Source of the DNA: Sympetrum striolatum
Lineage: Eukaryota; Arthropoda; Insecta; Odonata; Libellulidae
Length of the DNA: 64,000 nt
Assembly: GCA_947579665.1 (NCBI GenBank)
Contig: OX388345.1
Location: forward strand, 59,759,454 to 59,823,453
Direction of reading: 5' to 3'
Shown here: in pieces, positions 39,662-50,725 of the stretch
Layout: each line of letters starts with the position of its first letter
How positions within the stretch are numbered: the stretch's first letter is position 1
Program-made: the position numbers and the translations under genes
The notes under the pieces: model-generated
What the model was told of the DNA's origin: nothing
Seen by the model: the letters and a program-made list of their open reading frames with translations, nothing else
The model's database searches: none

Positions 39662-39858
39662 AAGAGGACGAATCGAGGATAGCATTCTTTTTGAATTTAC
39701 TTTTAACCTTGTTTCTATCAAAACGTCCTCAAAACGATTGGTTATAATAGCATTTAACTATTCGAAGTATTTTCCTAAAATCCCTCTCAACATTCATAGA
39801 ATAGAATTTTCGGCGGGCATAGCCCTTAACAAAAGTTTTAGATAAAAAAATAATTCAT
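39662..39858. repeat. 197-bp dispersed repeat, copy 2
   Basis: Same orientation and length as 35304-35500, with about 12 substitutions and no gap. The match stops on both sides, so it is a repeat unit and not a larger segmental duplication. Confidence 0.85.
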
Positions 39859-42800
39859 CATCGCCACATTCACCGCTCATGAAAAAAAGTGGAAAAATGT
39901 AAAAAATATTTGATGATAATTAATTGTATAGTTATTTCAATATGATCCCAATCACGAAAATCCATCAAATTAAGGCTACTTCAATTGAATTTATAAGGAA
40001 TATCATTGATATACTAACTATTATCTTTATATATTATTTCTAAGCATCCATTTTTGATTAGCAACGCTTTTATCCCTTCATACTCCATTAAAACATATAA
40101 ATTAAACACCATTCAAAGTTTCCCGCTTAAATCAATCAATAAATGATATATGCACTATTTGGGCGAAAATTTGAGTTAAAATTTGAATTTGCCCATAAAA
40201 TGTTGTCACTGAATGTGTAGATATCGATATCTAACGATAAAATTGAGATATACCAAACCTGATGATATTAAACTGTTATTATTTTGTGCAAAAATTTTGC
40301 TCATAGCAAATAGTATTATATATTGTAAATATACTAATACTTTAAGTAATACATATATATTAGGTTGTATCACGAAAACCTTTTTTTTTTAATTCGAAAT
40401 TTCAAGTCAATTAAAAGTTCTCACTATGGTCACATATTAACCCAAAAACATTTTTGGTCGATTTGAAAAATATTTAGGCCTCCCGCAACGGGCCTAAAGT
40501 TTGATTTTTTTTCATAAACGAAGATTTTCATTTTTTTTAAACATAAATACAAATTTTTGTTTTCAAGTACAAAAATTTAAAGTTTAGAATGTTAATTAAC
40601 AGTATAAAAAATATTTCTGTCGTGTAACATTTACGCCTCCCCGAATCTACATGAAAACCTTAATATAATACATAAATAATAGATCTCAGGGTGGTACTTT
40701 TAAGTTTAGGAAAAATGACTTGTAAAATAGACTTATTAGGTTTAATTTGCGATTAAATGTGATTTTTAACGATTTAAATGCAATAATATTTTGATGAAGG
40801 TCAAACCCCTCAAAGTTATCTTATGGTTTCATATACTGTCGAACTTTTTTATACGGCCGAAATTGTTTGCGGACTCCTCATGGACCTATGTCCTAAGCTG
40901 CTTGTTTGTTGGGTGTTGGACCAAATACCTATTAATATAGTCTTCAGAAAGATAACTCGCATAGACGTATAGATAGCTTCTGCACCGGGTCTTCCGACTG
41001 GATTATACTCGTTCGAAAAACGCGTTCATCGTAGTGCTGTGAGCTTTCTCGGCACCCCTATAGAATTACCTTCGGTCTCACCCCATTCCTTTTTTATATC
41101 CTCCCACGCGTTTTTATTTTCCAAAGAGTACCCTCGCCCGTTTTCACTTCATTAAGTTTCCGAATGCTTTATCCGGACTCTCAGCTTGTCATTCTCTTAA
41201 TGGCTTTTCTGCCTTTGGAGGCGTAGAAACCGTGAAGATGATAGGTTTTTTATAGTCGATTTGCCTAAAGACCTCGGATGTATCAGGGATTTTTTTACTG
41301 CCATTTAGATTTTTCAGGGCGGAATCTTTGGTCGTTAATGAGGTAGTTTTGGGAAAGATTTTTTTGTTTTTAAGGACGCCTTTGATTAAGTGGAACAAGG
41401 GGTCTTTTTGGTCGTTAATTATACTACCATTTAAGGCACCAATAGTGACCTTCTCGCTTCGAGAAACCACTAACTCTTTAGGCAGGATTACTGTCCTACT
41501 GGTTAAGGAGTGAACTTAAAATATTATATAAATATATTTGCTTTATTCTTACTTGGCTATATTCTGAATGCTCTCAAATTTTCGAACTCTAGTATACGTA
41601 ATGAGGTGTTTAATAAAATGGTGTTCAAGCTTGATATAGTTACATCGTTATAAAGTATCATTTTACTTGGTGAAATATTTTACCTAATTTTCGCTTTTCT
41701 TTTTTTGTTTCACTTTCCTGTTTCACTAACTTTATGTTCCTATTCCTGCTTTAATAGTAGCAATTATATCCTTTTTTGAACTTGAATGTTTTCAATCTGA
41801 AAATAGATGTGGGAAGGCATTTAATGTTGACTTTTGAACATTTAGCGGTTTGAAGGATTTTAATTGCATTCTCTTAGTCTTTAACCTGAAAGTTTCTTAG
41901 ATTAGGGATGTTTTGAACTTAAGCAGTTAATTTGTTGCCAAGTAAATTCCTTGCCCTTTCTTGTTATCCCTTCTGTTTGCGTTGGCAACATAAGGTAAAA
42001 GTTTTCAACCACATATTTTAAACGACTCGTGTCTTTACTTTCGTCTCGTTTACTAACAAATAGCTGCTTTCCATGTCCATTTAGAAACGCATATTAGCAT
42101 TGGGCCCCACTCATAATTAACAATATTTCTTTCCGTCTATTATTTCCTGTGATTAGTGTAATGGAATGCAAAAAAACAGCAAGTTCGTATTTATTACTTC
42201 ACCCATATGTGTTTACATCCGGCTTATATCCTCTCAATGTATGTAACAGCAGGCCAAAATTTTGTTATGGTTTCTTCGCTTCCCTGGTGATAATTCATTT
42301 TTCGAGTAAATTTAATATGCTTATTGAACTTTCTGCTTTATTTACGTAGTTACAATTCACCAGTCTCTTCACGATTGACCGTTTGTGAGCGGAATAATCT
42401 GGAAAACGGTTTTGCAGCAATTACTACCCTATAAATAATATTTATAGCAAAAATCATGGGAAAGCTACTCAGTTATGTAATTGTATACAATGAAGAACTT
42501 TTATTCCGCATCCTTAAAAGAAACGAGAACATACACTGTTTCAATGAATAAGACGTATAAGTAATAACTTTATCAGTTTGTACGAAAACTCAGTGCTAAT
42601 AGGACCCGCATAAAATGCAGTATTAAAAGACGGCGTATTCCTATTGGGCCTCAACATTTCAATCTTCCAATTCTCTTCCGTTTCTCTAAAATATAAATTC
42701 TGTTAAGTAAACCGCTGGAAAAACAAAATGATAAAGGTATTTACATTTCTCGAAGGATATTTGCTTTTCCGAGAGCTTAAGATAGCTGAGGTCATTTTAT

Positions 42801-43630
42801 TAATACTGTCATAAAAAATTGAGTCTTTCATTCAAATAACGACTCATGTATTATTTAATATCCTGACATTTGCTGAGGAATCTGTGTTACGAATGGATAC
42901 CCATCAAAAGCAGACATTTTCTTGTGATAGCGAAGTCAGGTTTCATAACACAGACAAACAAAAAACAGGAATGAATAGAAGGTTGGTTGTTGAAAATAGA
43001 GGTTAGCGACAAGAAGAATAATGAATGGTTCTCTCGGTCTATGATGAAATTGAAAAAGAAATAGATTGAAATGGCATTGGCCCGGAGATATCTCTATAAA
43101 TGATTGCCATTGGCGAATAGAGCGTCTGAATTCGTTCCAAAGAGATAAAAATCAATCAAAAAGCATTGAAAAGGCAGACGGCGAAACAAAGGCGGGAGCA
43201 GGTCCTTGTAATGATGGCAGAGATCCTTCATCCAAGATTTTGATAACGGCTGTCAATCATCTCTCTTCTTCCTAAGTTTTGAACGGTGGCAGGTAATTAG
43301 CAAGGTAGTAATTTGTCTTTTTCAGATGTGCAAAAACAACGATAAAATATTTATCTCTTTGATTGATAAGGAAAGCTTTATCCATGTCTCTTAGTCAGAA
43401 AATTAATTACCATTTTAACTTCCGTAATCTGCGACTGTTGTATTACAGGAATTAATGGAATAGAGATGATTTTAATAAATGATTTAATCTTTATAAGTTA
43501 GTTTTTTATAATAAAAGTTTGGGGATATAATTTGTGGCTTGTTGGTTATAGTAAGCAAGAAATAAACTTCACTATGTGGCAATTAAACAAATTTTATCTC
43601 ATTAGATTTTGTTGCTAGAAGTAAAAGATA
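39859..43630. other. Gene-free stretch
   Basis: AT-rich with a somewhat GC-richer patch at 40850-41500. The 93-codon minus frame (41189-41470) is rich in K, S and T and has no recognised domain; I do not call it a gene. Nothing else was identified. Confidence 0.4.
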
Positions 43631-43708
43631 GTGACTTGGCTGGGACTCGAACCCAGGTCTCCCACGTCCCTGGGAGGTTAAGTCACACGCTTTCCTGGGC
43701 TAAGTAAC
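43631..43708 (-). mobile_element. tRNA-like relic (pseudo-tRNA or SINE head)
   Basis: On minus, the ends GTTACTT and AAGTCAC pair at 6 of 7 positions. TAGCCCAGG resembles an A box, and GGTTCGAGTCC (43653-43643) is a perfect B box inside a CTGGG/CCCAG T stem. A CTCCCA/TGGGAG hairpin occupies the anticodon position, but its loop is not the canonical 7 bases and two extra bases precede the 3' acceptor strand. It is therefore probably not a functional tRNA. No matching SINE body was identified on its 3' side. Confidence 0.6.
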
Positions 43709-46700
43709 ACTTGATTTATATAATTTGTCATTAGATTTTGTTTTTTGGTGCGATTTTCTTAAAGAAGAATAATGCTAATAATACTTGTTTGTTAACTGGT
43801 ATCAATAAGATTATAGCTCAAACTTGGAAATAATTGACAAATTCTATAAATGCAATCGCAATACGAAGGAAATAAAATGAATTGTCTCACCTTATTAACA
43901 ATAGGAAACTAGTTATCATAAAACAGTCTGTATTTATTCTCTTAGGGTAATTTAGCCCTTTTCTCCTTATAAAATAATCTGGGTGTAAATATTCTACTGT
44001 TTACTCAGAACAACCGGATCTATCAACTTTGCTGTCATCACCAGGTATGGACTTATTATAGGATTCATGTCCAAAGAGGAATTACGGAGGAGGAATGATG
44101 TGGGTAGAAGGACATAGAACAGACCGATGACTCTTATGGATAGAATTAATATATTGTTGAACTTCAATACGTTTGTAGTTACATTGTATGTTGTGAGTGA
44201 TTAGTAATTGAAATCGTGCGTGCTAAATTTTCGCTGTTTGGAATGTTCGCTGAAAATTTTAGTTTGGCCGATTTTGGAATAGTTTAGGTTTTATAAATAA
44301 ATTGTAATTTTTAGTTCTTTACGTCTCTCCATGCCAATACAAATCTCCGAATGGCAAAATGTAGCCTTGAAATTGAGGCTGTAAGTAGAACTCTTACAAG
44401 CGAGGCAAGCAACGTCTCCCATCCGAACATAAGTTAACCCCTTTAATCCAGGTAGCATCCTATATGTAAGGCATTGTACGCCTCCATGCAGAATCAGTCC
44501 CTAGGGTATATGGAGGCGCCACATTTTAAGAGAGGGAGGAGTGCTAGGATTAGGGGAGGGGCTCACCCTCGCTCTCTTGATTAACCCCAGCATTGATTGC
44601 CAGACACCAAACTCCCTTCCCTCTCCTTCCACATATCTCTCTTCATATCTCACACCAAGTGCTCTTAACAAACTACCCGCTTCACTTTCTCGTGCCAAAA
44701 CTATTCTCACCTCTCCCTTCCCATAATTCAACGTCTCCTTCCCTTCTATTTCTCCATTACCTATCGCATATCTCCGTTTTCTCGCCCATTCTCTTATTGT
44801 CTTTCCTCTCTCTCTTGTATGATGAGGGATTCAAGGGTCTCAATATCGTTATTTCAATTATGCCGCTTGTTTTCCAGTCACAGCTATACATTCCTTACCT
44901 ACAGTTGTTCGATAACTGGAAACGCTGTGACTACTCTCACCGTATCATCATCTCTTTCCAAAAAAAACAGTGTTTATCAATTTTCGTTGATGCGACTTTA
45001 CGTGATTTCGTTCAAAGTTTGAAAATAAAATTTAATTTACTTATTATACATAATAAGATGACTAACTACTAATGTAGATGTAAACAATCTCATTTCTTGG
45101 CTAATTTATGATTTAGATCCTCTTGTATCCAAGTTTGGTTTTACATAAGGACCCCCAATGAACGTAATTTTTCTGTCTTTACGTTTTTGCGAGCTCACTC
45201 ATTATTTCCTATTTACCGTCGCACCAGCAATATCTCTAATTTCTCAGCTTGGAATCACATTTATAAATAATTGCGAAGGTAGACTATTCTTTGCTGGATA
45301 AATCACTGTTATTGTGCATTGAATTAGTAGTTGTAATTCTAAAGAAACATGCAAAGTATAAACTATTATAATATATGGAGCCAAGACTTATCTTTTTATA
45401 GGTTTATAATATTTGTATTTACTCTATCGGAAGTTGTAAACGGTGCCTTATTGGAGTTTAGAATATATATTTTGCATTTATGGGCGTTATTTGGCTCCTT
45501 ATGTGGTGATACACTACGAAACAATCATGTATTTATAATAAAAGTGGTAGAGTAAACTTCGGGGCATTATGTTTATTTAGTTCCTCCTGCCACCACTTTT
45601 CCATCTTCTCTCTCATTCCCTTTGTGGAGATACCCGGCAGTCACAATTTCATTACGTCAGTAGAATCATTTCCCCGTCTATACCATTCTCTCCATTTCCC
45701 ACCCTCTATAACTCTCATTCCCCGCCTCCACTCCCCAGCTCAATTTATTCCTTGGCCCCGTCTTCACATCCTAAGGAAAGGAATTCTCTTTCTACGTATC
45801 TGCCTACTTCCTTATGTATCGTTGCTCATTTCTCTCCACGACCTTTTGATCTGGCTTTTAATCTACTTATCACGTCCCCTAATAAAGTTCCGCTCTAATT
45901 ACCAGGCGTGTTTTTACTTGGATGTGTTACGGTTTACTCTTTGAATGTAGCAGTCTTCTCTAGGATTTCCTTAGTTTCTCTCGCATTTGTGGCACTCGTT
46001 CGGCAAGAAAGTAATCCTTTAATCATCGAATTATCGTTTTTCATTTACATTTTTATTGCTTGATTATTAAAGTTCATAATTTTTTATCTTGTACGTCTAT
46101 TCCTACGTAGTTCTCCAGATTATTCATAATTATGATTGATTATAATCACCGAAGGTAAACATTTGTTAAAAAATAAATAACAGTACGAAAATATAGAAAA
46201 ATGTTAGTATCTAATAAGAAACCGATGAACAGACATTGCGATTATTAGGCATCTCATTGTTACGAATGTTATTGAATTTTTTCTTCTAACATTGTAAATA
46301 AGTGTTAAATTGATAAATATGTATTTATACCTTTGCATATCCGTTATTAACCTGAAGGTGAGGGAAATTTTCACTTCAAGAATATAGCATACTTTTAGCT
46401 ATTTAATCGTATGTACTAATATATCAAAATTTGATCAAAATGACATCATCAACCTTTCGTTTGAACATCTCCTCTATTTTTTTACAATTATATTTTATGA
46501 CATCCTATCTAATAGCATTAAAAATTATCACATACCATATTACTCTGGTTTCTGAGCATTCGAGCTAAAATTTATTGGTAACGAAAATTTTTCCACATTT
46601 TCGGTAATTGGTTAAATTGAAATTAATTGTATCTCTATTGCGTTAAGCTGTTAATTTCACTGATTAAGTTACGTTGATGTGTGACCTGACGGTTTATTTA

Positions 46701-47639
46701 AATTCAAATATCAACTAGTTCATGTGATATGTATGAAGCACTTGGATGTTATGTCACGAGAATGGAAATATTGCATTCGGAAGTCCATCGCACTGCCATT
46801 TTTCAGCTGGCTTAGCTCCGATGTGATGCCGGTGATATTTTCTTTTATTTCCACTGTAATGAGGAAGCAAACGAAAGAAGATTAAGCTGAAAAAAGGCAC
46901 AGTACACCCTCCGACCCGTTTCCCCAGTCATCATTGTTCTTGTAGCGGCATTTAGGGGAAGCGACTGCGAGCAGCAATTACACCGCTCGAAACGATTTCA
47001 ACGCCCTCAATTACGAGCGAAGGCAGATTTCTTTCGTTCCACCTTTTACTGCTGACTTGCACAATCATTAAATGCCTATTTTATTTCCTTCACTGTTGTT
47101 TTTAAGTAGGTTTGTTTATGAAGAAACTGCCGACTTGGCTCTTCTCCGTACTTTGCGATAAAACCGTGTTTTGTTATTTTTCATTTGTGGATCTTATATG
47201 GTCGCGGATTCTCTTTCGACAGCTAGGTGCTAATTCAATGTCGGTAGAAATACCTTATTCAATTTTATGTGCAATTAATTCTACGTAAACTCCTTACTTT
47301 AAATTTTAAGTGAATTATTTCATTTTCATCTTACGCTAACATTTTCACTATATTAATATCAGTGTACATTTTATTTATGCATCTGTACTGCATTGCATAC
47401 GATATGTTTTAGAATGGATTTCCTTCTTATTTATTATCCTAGGGAAATGGCAATCCTAAAATTAATATTTCATGCTCCCCTACACCGTTTCGCGTGGACA
47501 AAAGTTCGAATTTTAGCGCTAAATTTTATGGAATAAACATGTTTATTTTCTCATAATTTACTTTGTATCTGAGTTAATGCAATGATTAAGCATGTCATAA
47601 GATATAAGCATTGATTCGAGTATTAAAGGTTAATTATTT
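43709..47639. other. Gene-free stretch with C+T-rich islands
   Basis: C+T-rich islands at about 44540-44820 and 45580-45860, and a mixed GC-richer patch at 46750-47060. Long frames such as 44593-45072 plus (159 codons) follow the pyrimidine run and read S/L/P/H/I-rich with no domain. Confidence 0.45.
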
Positions 47640-47795
47640 ATTTTTTTATATAATCTAAACGCTGCAAGTTGGTATTAATACGATACCAAGTGGCAATGGT
47701 TGAGGGGGATATTAAATTATAATCCGTCCAGCATTCACCCAAAGACGGGAGGGAAACCCCTCCAAAAACCTCCCGTGGACAGTACACATCTTAAC
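47640..47795 (-). mobile_element. Retroposon-like 3' end, opposite orientation to 14215
   Basis: On minus it reads CGGGAGGTTTTTGGAGGGG, then TTTCCCTCCCGT...GGGTGAATGCTGG, then a CCCCCTCAACC run, then a TTGGTAT...ATACCAA hairpin and an AAAAAAATAAATAA tail. The order of parts matches 14215-14345, though the hairpin sequence differs. Common tail plus differing copies fits two members of one retroposon family. Confidence 0.55.
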
Positions 47796-47962
47796 AATAG
47801 CAATAGGCCCAATTAGTACAATAATTCAATCAAGTCAAATAAACAGTATACAAATACCTCCACGAAACACAGACACAGTCAGCTATTACATATTTAATCG
47901 TACTGCATGGAACTATTTTCTTATTCTAAGGATAACAAGGTGATTAAAACTATGCCTTATGT

Positions 47963-47966
<4 letters not shown>

Positions 47967-48029
<63 letters not shown>
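47967..48029. repeat. (AT)n microsatellite
   Basis: About 31 uninterrupted AT dinucleotides. Likely length-variable between individuals. Confidence 0.95.
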
Positions 48030-48030
<1 letters not shown>

Positions 48031-49312
48031 CAATGTAAATTTTATAATCTTCTAAACTTATTAAAAAAAAATAAAATTCACCGGCGTTGGATCGAGAAGT
48101 TCTCTAGGTAACGCAAGGCACGCACTTAGAGGAGTATTACTATAAGACTATATCAATAGATTCTTTAGACAAACATAATTGAGTTGTTGGTCTTATCAAA
48201 TCCACTAAAGAATATTTACGGCACTAATTGAGGTGTTTGATTGGTAGATTTAAAGTTGGAGCCCCTTAATACCTGAGTAGCCCAGGAGGTATTATTGGTC
48301 GCCCTTCCCTTTCGCGAATTCTTCATCAAGGGAAACCGCGCCGTCCATTCCTCGTTCCCAGAAAAGGGTCCTGTGCTCATTTTATCCGCTTTCCCTATAC
48401 TGCGATCCCACAAAATTCTCGGGGAAAACACGTCCCGTTTACCTTCTCTTATTCCTCTTCATCGGGGTCCCCCAACGCATCATTTGTAACCCTTCGCCCC
48501 GCGCATTCCTTCTATTTTCTTTTCCAGATCACTTACTCGGCTCTATTTTCTTCCATATCCCAACCGTTCTGCTCCAATCCTCACTTTATTTCCCCCTGAC
48601 TGACAGCCTTCATCCACCGGCCCCCCGTTCATCATCCTTCTTCTTTACTGCTTCCCTTTTATCTCTCCCTTCCTTTTTGCTCGGCGTCTCACTTTTAGGA
48701 CGGTCTCCCTTATGGAAATGAGGTTAACTTTTTCCCATGTGCTTAGCCCTTACCGTCAGTGTTCATTAAATTTTCACCGCTTCGTTAGTTGCAGACGTTT
48801 AAGTACTTATTATCTTGCTCTTGTGTTTGATCGTTCCGTACTAATTAAATACGGTCCTACCAAATTTAGTCTAGTTTCACTTTCATCAAAAAGAAGAGCT
48901 TGAAGCCTATAGATTTGGGTGGTAAATAAGTAAATTAAATTTTGTGAAAACGCAAAATTCACTGTCTCATTGGTAGTCGCAGAATTAGCTTTTCACTTCT
49001 TAAAATATTCTCGGAAAATACCGATTAATCTCGTATTTCCTGAATTTATGTTTTATTGAATACGATTATATTACCAGATTATAGAAAGAGAAAAACTTGT
49101 TTACTATTGGTCATAATACTTTATCTATACAATGCATCATGGGTAATTTACACTGAATGTTATTATAGTTCAAAATTCTGCTGAAGTTTATCTCCCTCTC
49201 CATACTACCATGCCATGCAAATAATTATAATTCCGAATCTAGCCACGAATTAGTAGTGTTCTTAACATTCTCGTACAACACAGTAAAACTGCCGTTGGTT
49301 TTAGCTTGTTTT
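48030..49312. other. Gene-free stretch; C+T-rich island 48290-48720
   Basis: A GC-richer pyrimidine-skewed island, then AT-rich sequence. Frames on both strands (48216-48431 minus, 48295-48489 plus) overlap each other and lack motifs. Confidence 0.4.
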
Positions 49313-49598
49313 TATTGAAAATAGATTTCTACTTTTCCACAAATGTTTTTATTCAGGAACTACCGGTTTCGGTACATTACCATCGTCAGGTTCACACACA
49401 ACTGAATCATCAAACTGCCAAACTAGTATGTCTATTTCCAACTTCTACACTGTATTTTATCTGTCATCACTCAAATTACAATGTATGCCTCGGCAGTTTT
49501 ATGATTCAGTTGTGTGTGAGCCTGACGATGGTAATTTACCGAAACCGGTAGTTCCTGAATAAAAACCTTTGTGGATAAGTAAAAATCTATTTTCAATT
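49313..49598. mobile_element. 286-bp foldback element with ~105-bp arms
   Basis: The left arm (49315-49421) runs ATTGAAAATAGATTTCTAC, CCACAAATGTTTTTATTC, AGGAACTACCGGTTTCGGTA, CATCGTCAGG, CACACACAACTGAATCAT, AAACTGCC. The right arm (49490-49598) is its near-exact reverse complement. The central spacer is about 70 bp of unrelated sequence. There is no transposase. The TTTATT...CCGGTTTC arrangement is shared with 26274-26461, suggesting one family. Confidence 0.9.
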
Positions 49599-50354
49599 AT
49601 GTCTTTCCACAACATCTCGGTCAAATTGATTGATTATATCTTGTTTTTATTATTATCTGTTATTTTTATGTTAATTTTAATTCATGCACTTCTTTTTCCC
49701 GACTGCGCCAAGGTATCTCAATGTAAAGTTTGGCCTGTGTATAAAACATACTGCAGATCGTTGTGTGCAACAGTGCTCAAGGAGTGTAGTATAGTAAGTG
49801 GCCACTATGTATATTTGAAAATGTGAAGGTGAGTGCGGAGGATCCCAATTCTGTCCTCCAAATATCATCAATAGACCGCATTTCTCAGTTTGACGAATTG
49901 ATATCCGCTTTAATCATACATAAATCGTTAAAATAGCGAAAAAAGCTCTCAAGGAAATGTATCAATTTTCTTTCGCTTCGCTCTTTTTCCTTTTTTTTCT
50001 TCCTCTCCTCATCAAAGTACCTCTTGAATATCTCGCTCCCTCTTTACACGTATAATGAAGCTAATGTAATTTTAGAACATCGAGTACTATTATTAAAAAA
50101 TCTAATGATGGTAAGTTCTGGTGTACTTTTGCTACGGTTGAGTTTTCTAAGTGTTTGTTTAATGCTTTCCTTTTTATACGTGATACGCGTACCTCAAGAC
50201 ACAATTCTGTGAGCTTTTACCACTTTCTAATTCCAGCTATATTTTTATATCTTTAAAATAATAATAATAATAATGCCGTCTTTTTATGGGCGAATATTAT
50301 CCTTTGAAGGCTATTCCTCGAATTAACCCCTTTTTTGTATTATTTCTTTTTTTT
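49599..50354. other. AT-rich stretch, no gene seen
   Basis: Contains an (ATA)n run at 50257-50274 and otherwise nothing recognised. Confidence 0.4.
50257..50274. repeat. (ATA)n microsatellite
   Basis: Six trinucleotide repeats. Confidence 0.85.
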
Positions 50355-50526
50355 GCAGTTTTCCTTTTTATTAATAACATACAGACACAACATATATAGA
50401 CAACCATTCCCTTACCGGAGAAATACGATTAGCCGGGATTCGAACCGTGAACCGTGGGATTCGATCGGGGACGTGAGGTTTGAGCGTTGATGCGCTAGTA
50501 CGCTAACCACTCCGCCACCACGGCCG
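50355..50526 (-). mobile_element. tRNA-Ser/Leu-type SINE
   Basis: On minus, the head begins GCCGTGGTGGCGGAGTGG. TGGCGGAGTGG (50517-50507) is a consensus A box and GGTTCGAATCC (50446-50436) a consensus B box, about 60 bp apart, as in long-variable-arm tRNAs. A true tRNA with a GCCGTGG 5' end would need CCACGGC after the T arm, but here CTAATCG follows, so the acceptor stem is lost. The sequence instead continues into a body ending TGTTATTAATAAAAAGG. This is the layout of a SINE with an internal RNA polymerase III promoter. Confidence 0.75.
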
Positions 50527-50530
50527 GTTA

Positions 50531-50725
50531 AGATAGAACTATAGCACTAAAAGTAACTGAGAATTTATAAAATAAACAAAATTTTAGATAAAATGTTCAG
50601 GGTTATATCCGCCAATTTCTTATTTCAGCTAGAAAAGAAATACTTTCTTATACCATTTAGATAGGACTATAGTAGTAAAAAGAACATGTTTTTATAAAAT
50701 GAACAAAATTTTAAATGACAAAATG
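50531..50725. repeat. Diverged direct repeat, ~129-bp offset
   Basis: AGATAGAACTATAGCACTAA...TATAAAATAAACAAAATTTTAGAT (50531-50590) recurs as AGATAGGACTATAGTAGTAA...TATAAAATGAACAAAATTTTAAAT (50660-50716). It lies next to the SINE and may be an old local duplication. Confidence 0.7.

Noticed and set aside
39290..39721. 143-codon minus-strand open frame
   Set aside because: Its N-terminal part falls in the 197-bp dispersed repeat and the rest has no recognised domain.
41189..41470. 93-codon K/S/T-rich minus frame
   Set aside because: Length is within chance expectation over 64 kb and I recognise no domain.
44474..44520. Short inverted repeat CGCCTCCAT / ATGGAGGCG
   Set aside because: Nine-base arms with a long loop are expected by chance in a window of this size.
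44593..45072. 159-codon plus-strand open frame
   Set aside because: It starts inside a pyrimidine run and continues into AT-rich DNA; composition tracks the bases, with no motif.
50432..50526. Possible functional tRNA-Ser gene on minus
   Set aside because: The 3' acceptor strand does not pair with the GCCGTGG 5' end and a SINE body follows.
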